DNA of 64,000 nucleotides. It comes from Bacillus sp. OV322 (lineage in GTDB: Bacteria; Bacillota; Bacilli; Bacillales; DSM-1321). The stretch is from positions 496,001 to 560,000 of the forward strand of contig NZ_FOMA01000002.1 of NCBI RefSeq assembly GCF_900112495.1, read 5' to 3'. The notes under the pieces are model-generated. The model did not search any database. It was not told the origin of the DNA and saw only the letters and a program-made list of their open reading frames with translations. Every line of letters starts with the position of its first letter. Positions within the stretch are counted from its first letter, which is position 1. Of this stretch, positions 61,433 to 64,000 are shown piece after piece. Position numbers and translations under genes: made by a program.

Positions 61433-61521
61433 TAGTTAGCCAAAGGCAAACCCATTGAAAGATGGGGACGCAAAGCCGCGGATCTAAGGCAGTTAAACTG
61501 CTAAGACAGCCGGGCTGCCGT
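61433..61521 (+). ncRNA. Cyclic-di-GMP-I (GEMM) riboswitch
   Basis: The conserved core GGCAAACC, the CATTGAAAGATG tetraloop hairpin, GGGGACGCAAAGCC, CTAAGGCAG, CTGCTAAGACAGCCGGGC in order match the GEMM-I aptamer. A small terminator hairpin follows at 61545-61570, so ligand binding probably controls termination. The target is the chemoreceptor gene at 61858, now separated from it by a MITE. Confidence 0.93.
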
Positions 61522-61544
61522 ACATTTTAGTTTTTAATTTGTAC

Positions 61545-61570
61545 CGCACCGTAAACAGGTGTGTTTTTTT
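61545..61570 (+). terminator. Expression-platform terminator of the riboswitch
   Basis: CGCACC/GGTGTG stem with a seven-base loop followed by seven T residues, 24 bases after the aptamer. Confidence 0.75.
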
Positions 61571-61603
61571 ATGGCTAAAGATGGCCAGGAACCTCAAATT
61601 TAA

Positions 61604-61836
61604 AGGCTGTTTTCTTAAACTTTGTTGCTACCTGAACAAGGGGTTGATTTCCGCTCCAGGATGCTCGCTTTCCGTGGGGCGGGGGGTGAGCCTCCTCAGC
61701 TGCGCTTGCGGGGTCTCAACTTCCCGCTAATCCCACAGGAGTCTCGCACCTTACACTCCAATCAACCCGGTCGGTATAACAACAGGATCGCCTCACAGAA
61801 CATCTTAAAAAACAACAATCTTTAAGAAAAGAGCCA
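61604..61836 (-). mobile_element. MITE-like element, copy H, with target duplication
   Basis: A 233-bp element starting AGGCTGTTTTCTTAAACTTT and ending TTTAAGAAAAGAGCCA. ATTTAA occurs exactly at both borders (61598-61603 and 61837-61842). It lies between the riboswitch terminator and the ribosome site of the chemoreceptor gene. Confidence 0.88.
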
Positions 61837-61857
61837 ATTTAAAAAAGGAGAAAACTT

Positions 61858-63582
61858 ATGATAAAAAAGCTTTCACTTCGGAACAAGATTTTAATTATTG
61901 TCTTTATTACTGTGTTGATTTTAACGGGTATACTTTCTGGCACAAGCATTTACAGTTTAGAGCGTAAGATGCAGGAAGATTTACAGCATGAACTGAGCAG
62001 TGTCGGCCTGCTTACAGAAAAGAACTTGAATCCTGAACAGATCCATCAGCTTCTCAGTGTTTCAAGTTCAGATGACTTTGTTTTCAAGAATGTCCAAAAA
62101 GAGCTTGATTCCATAAAAAAAGAACAGGGAATCATGAGCTGGAGTTATATTTGGAAACCGGATCAGGGCGGATTTACTCCGATTGGATATACCAGTGACT
62201 TAAATGAAATTTATAAGCCAGGCCAATTATTCAAGGATATTGCTCCCATCCATTTGAAAACAGCGAAACTTGCAATTTCAACAGGGAAGCCTCAGGTTAC
62301 GGATATTTTTAAGGACAGCTTCGGCACTTGGAGAACAGTATTTACACCTGTTACCTATAACGGTGAAACAATTGCTGTGCTGGGAATTGACTATTCGGCA
62401 GAGTACATAAACAAATCTTTAAATTCTTCTATATTAAATCAGATTCTCATCTCCCTTGGCGGGCTGATTGTCATGATGTCACTGCTCTATTTTGTAATAA
62501 ACAGGCTCCTTAGGCCTTTGAAAAAAATGGTTGGCATCGCAGACAGCATCGCAAAAGGAGATTTGACGGTGGATATCAATTTAGCTGCAGCATCCAAGGA
62601 TGAAGTGGGCAGGCTATCAGGATCCATCGGTGAGATGGTGAAAAACTTAAATGGGCTGATTACCAATATTCATGATACTTCGAGCTATCTTGCGGCCTCA
62701 GCAGAAGAGCTTTCAGCAAACGCATCTGAAACGTATGACTATTCAATGAAGGTTTCAGATGATGTGGCGAAGGTCGCAAAGGGCAATGAAATTACATTAA
62801 GGACGACCGAAGAAAGTGCAGCAGCTATTGAAGAAACTGCCTATGGAATTCAGAAAATTGCAGGATCATCCTTTATAGTTTCAGAGTCTTCCACGCTTAC
62901 TTCACGTGAAGCGAAGGATGGAAACCATATCATTCAGCGATTAATTCAGCAGATGAGCCTGATTAATACCTCTGTGAATCAAATTGGCAGTGCGATCATC
63001 AAGTTAAATGACAATACAACAAAAATAGATGATTTTGTCCGGATTATATCTGACATTGCCAATCAAACCAACTTATTAGCCCTGAATGCTGCCATTGAAG
63101 CTGCCCGTGCCGGAGAACATGGCAAGGGTTTTGCGGTAGTTGCTGATGAAGTAAGAAAACTGGCGGAGCAATCTGCAAGTTCAGCCACTCAAATTACGGA
63201 GCTAATAAGGGATATTCAGCAGGATTCTGCTTCCTCCATTTCTGTTATGGAAGAAGGAGAAGAAAATGTTGAAGCAGGTTTGAAGCTTACAAATGAAGCT
63301 GGTGAAGTATTCAAGCGAATCTTGGATTCTGCAGAAGAGGTGGCCATGCAGATTCATGAGGTATCTGCAGCCTCTGAACAAATTTCTGCTTCATCAGAAG
63401 AAGTTGCAGCATCGGTAAATGAAATGAAGGCTACTGCTCAAAGTACATCGGAATTCTCGGGGCGTGTCTCTGATGCTACTTATGAACAGCTTTCTTCTAT
63501 GGAAGAAATCAAAGCAACCTCAAATTCTCTGGGAAAGACAGCCGAAGAGCTTCAAGAGCTTGTCGGTAAATTTAAGATTTAA
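61858..63582 (+). CDS. Methyl-accepting chemotaxis protein
   Basis: A 574-residue chemoreceptor. Membrane spans lie at about 11-31 and 194-217, with a Cache-like extracellular sensor between them ([23 protein letters not shown]). A HAMP domain (about 218-270) and the signalling coiled coil with its hairpin tip ([20 protein letters not shown], residues about 400-420) follow. It relays a ligand signal to CheA/CheW; the ligand is unknown. AAAAAGGAG precedes ATG. The upstream cyclic-di-GMP riboswitch ties its expression to the motility/sessility switch. Confidence 0.94.
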   Translation: MIKKLSLRNKILIIVFITVLILTGILSGTSIYSLERKMQEDLQHELSSVGLLTEKNLNPEQIHQLLSVSSSDDFVFKNVQKELDSIKKEQGIMSWSYIWKPDQGGFTPIGYTSDLNEIYKPGQLFKDIAPIHLKTAKLAISTGKPQVTDIFKDSFGTWRTVFTPVTYNGETIAVLGIDYSAEYINKSLNSSILNQILISLGGLIVMMSLLYFVINRLLRPLKKMVGIADSIAKGDLTVDINLAAASKDEVGRLSGSIGEMVKNLNGLITNIHDTSSYLAASAEELSANASETYDYSMKVSDDVAKVAKGNEITLRTTEESAAAIEETAYGIQKIAGSSFIVSESSTLTSREAKDGNHIIQRLIQQMSLINTSVNQIGSAIIKLNDNTTKIDDFVRIISDIANQTNLLALNAAIEAARAGEHGKGFAVVADEVRKLAEQSASSATQITELIRDIQQDSASSISVMEEGEENVEAGLKLTNEAGEVFKRILDSAEEVAMQIHEVSAASEQISASSEEVAASVNEMKATAQSTSEFSGRVSDATYEQLSSMEEIKATSNSLGKTAEELQELVGKFKI

Positions 63583-63599
63583 GGGAGGGGAAGATTTTT

Positions 63600-64000
63600 A
63601 TGAAATTTCAGGGAAAGAATGTATTGGTTACTGGCTCCAGCAAAGGTATTGGAAGAGCCATTGCCCTTGGGTTCGCTAGTGAGGGAGCCAATATCCTGAT
63701 TAATTATACGGGCAATCATGAAGAGGCTGAAGAGGTGAAAGCGGCAGCCGAAAAACATGGCGTGAAGGCCCTGGCCTATTTTGCAGATGTTTCAGATTCC
63801 GCGCAGGTGGAAAGCATGTTCACATATATGGATGAACAACTTGGCAGTATTGATATTCTAGTGAACAATGCCGGGTTCGCACAATCCTCCCTTATTACTG
63901 ACCTAAGTGATGAACAATGGGATCGGATGATAAAGGTTCATTTATATGGCACTTTTTACAATGCAAGAGCTGCTGCAAAAAGGATGAAGGAAAAAGGACG
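63600..64000 (+). CDS. Short-chain dehydrogenase/reductase (FabG-like), cut by window edge
   Basis: The first 133 residues of an SDR protein: cofactor motif VLVTGSSKGIGRAIALGF, the DVSDSAQVESMF adenine-pocket region and the structural NNAG in DILVNNAGFAQSS. The Ser-Tyr-Lys catalytic residues lie beyond the edge. FabG-like 3-oxoacyl-reductase or glucose dehydrogenase activity are options. It lies 17 bases after the chemoreceptor gene, possibly co-transcribed. Confidence 0.88.
   Translation, partial: MKFQGKNVLVTGSSKGIGRAIALGFASEGANILINYTGNHEEAEEVKAAAEKHGVKALAYFADVSDSAQVESMFTYMDEQLGSIDILVNNAGFAQSSLITDLSDEQWDRMIKVHLYGTFYNARAAAKRMKEKG

Overview
The window is a low-GC Gram-positive chromosome segment from a Bacillaceae member. 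The evidence is the gene order (yvcD-trxB, yvcI-rapZ-yvcK-whiA-crh, clpP, tRNA-Arg, sigL, cggR-gapA-pgk-tpiA-gpmI-eno, secG-est-rnr-smpB-ssrA), the Bacillus regulators CggR, CtsR, OhrR and Crh, strong AAGGAGG ribosome sites, bacillithiol-dependent FosB and a sporulenol/squalene-hopene cyclase. It looks like a Bacillus relative near Cytobacillus/Mesobacillus rather than B. subtilis itself; the genus is an inference.

Bases 1-26 kb are the conserved core: a PAP2-type phosphatase cut by the window edge, the trxB and rapZ-whiA-crh neighbourhoods, clpP with a CtsR operator, the sigma-54 gene, the whole lower-glycolysis operon behind a CggR operator, then protein secretion and RNA quality control (secG, RNase R, SmpB, tmRNA). 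Accessory genes in this part are a spore-surface-like gene that looks frameshifted (8.9-9.2 kb) and an AT-rich MerR-Mrr restriction-like protein inserted after eno.

Bases 26-46 kb are accessory and metabolic: a PadR/DUF1048/ABC drug-export cluster, two PAS-GGDEF-EAL cyclic-di-GMP enzymes, methyltransferase, acetyltransferase, YvbH, an aldo/keto reductase and a Gfo/Idh oxidoreductase, a secreted GlpQ behind a clear PhoP box, the ohrA/ohrR peroxide pair, a HesB-like protein, MarC, an orphan oligopeptide-type permease pair and a decayed chemoreceptor.

Bases 46-50 kb hold an LXG type VII secretion effector operon: two small YwqH/YwqI-like helpers, an LXG toxin with a glycine-zipper C-terminus, a three-helix membrane protein (probable immunity) and an unknown protein. 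A 1 kb gene-poor stretch follows.

Bases 50-64 kb carry glpFK (with cre site and GlpP-type leader terminator), a HIT gene broken by one stop codon, a 27-residue BsrE/TxpA-like type I toxin candidate, quinone reductase, fosB, squalene-hopene cyclase, a methyltransferase, a Dph6-like ATPase, a nucleotidyltransferase, and a cyclic-di-GMP-I riboswitch upstream of a chemoreceptor; the window ends inside an SDR gene.

The most distinctive signal is a family of seven non-coding elements (about 140-235 bp) with imperfect terminal inverted repeats. Four copies are flanked by perfect 6-bp direct repeats and two more by 5-of-6 matches, so they behave as a miniature inverted-repeat transposable element. 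Copies sit between a gene and its terminator (yvbH), between the cyclic-di-GMP riboswitch and its chemoreceptor gene, and just upstream of fosB.
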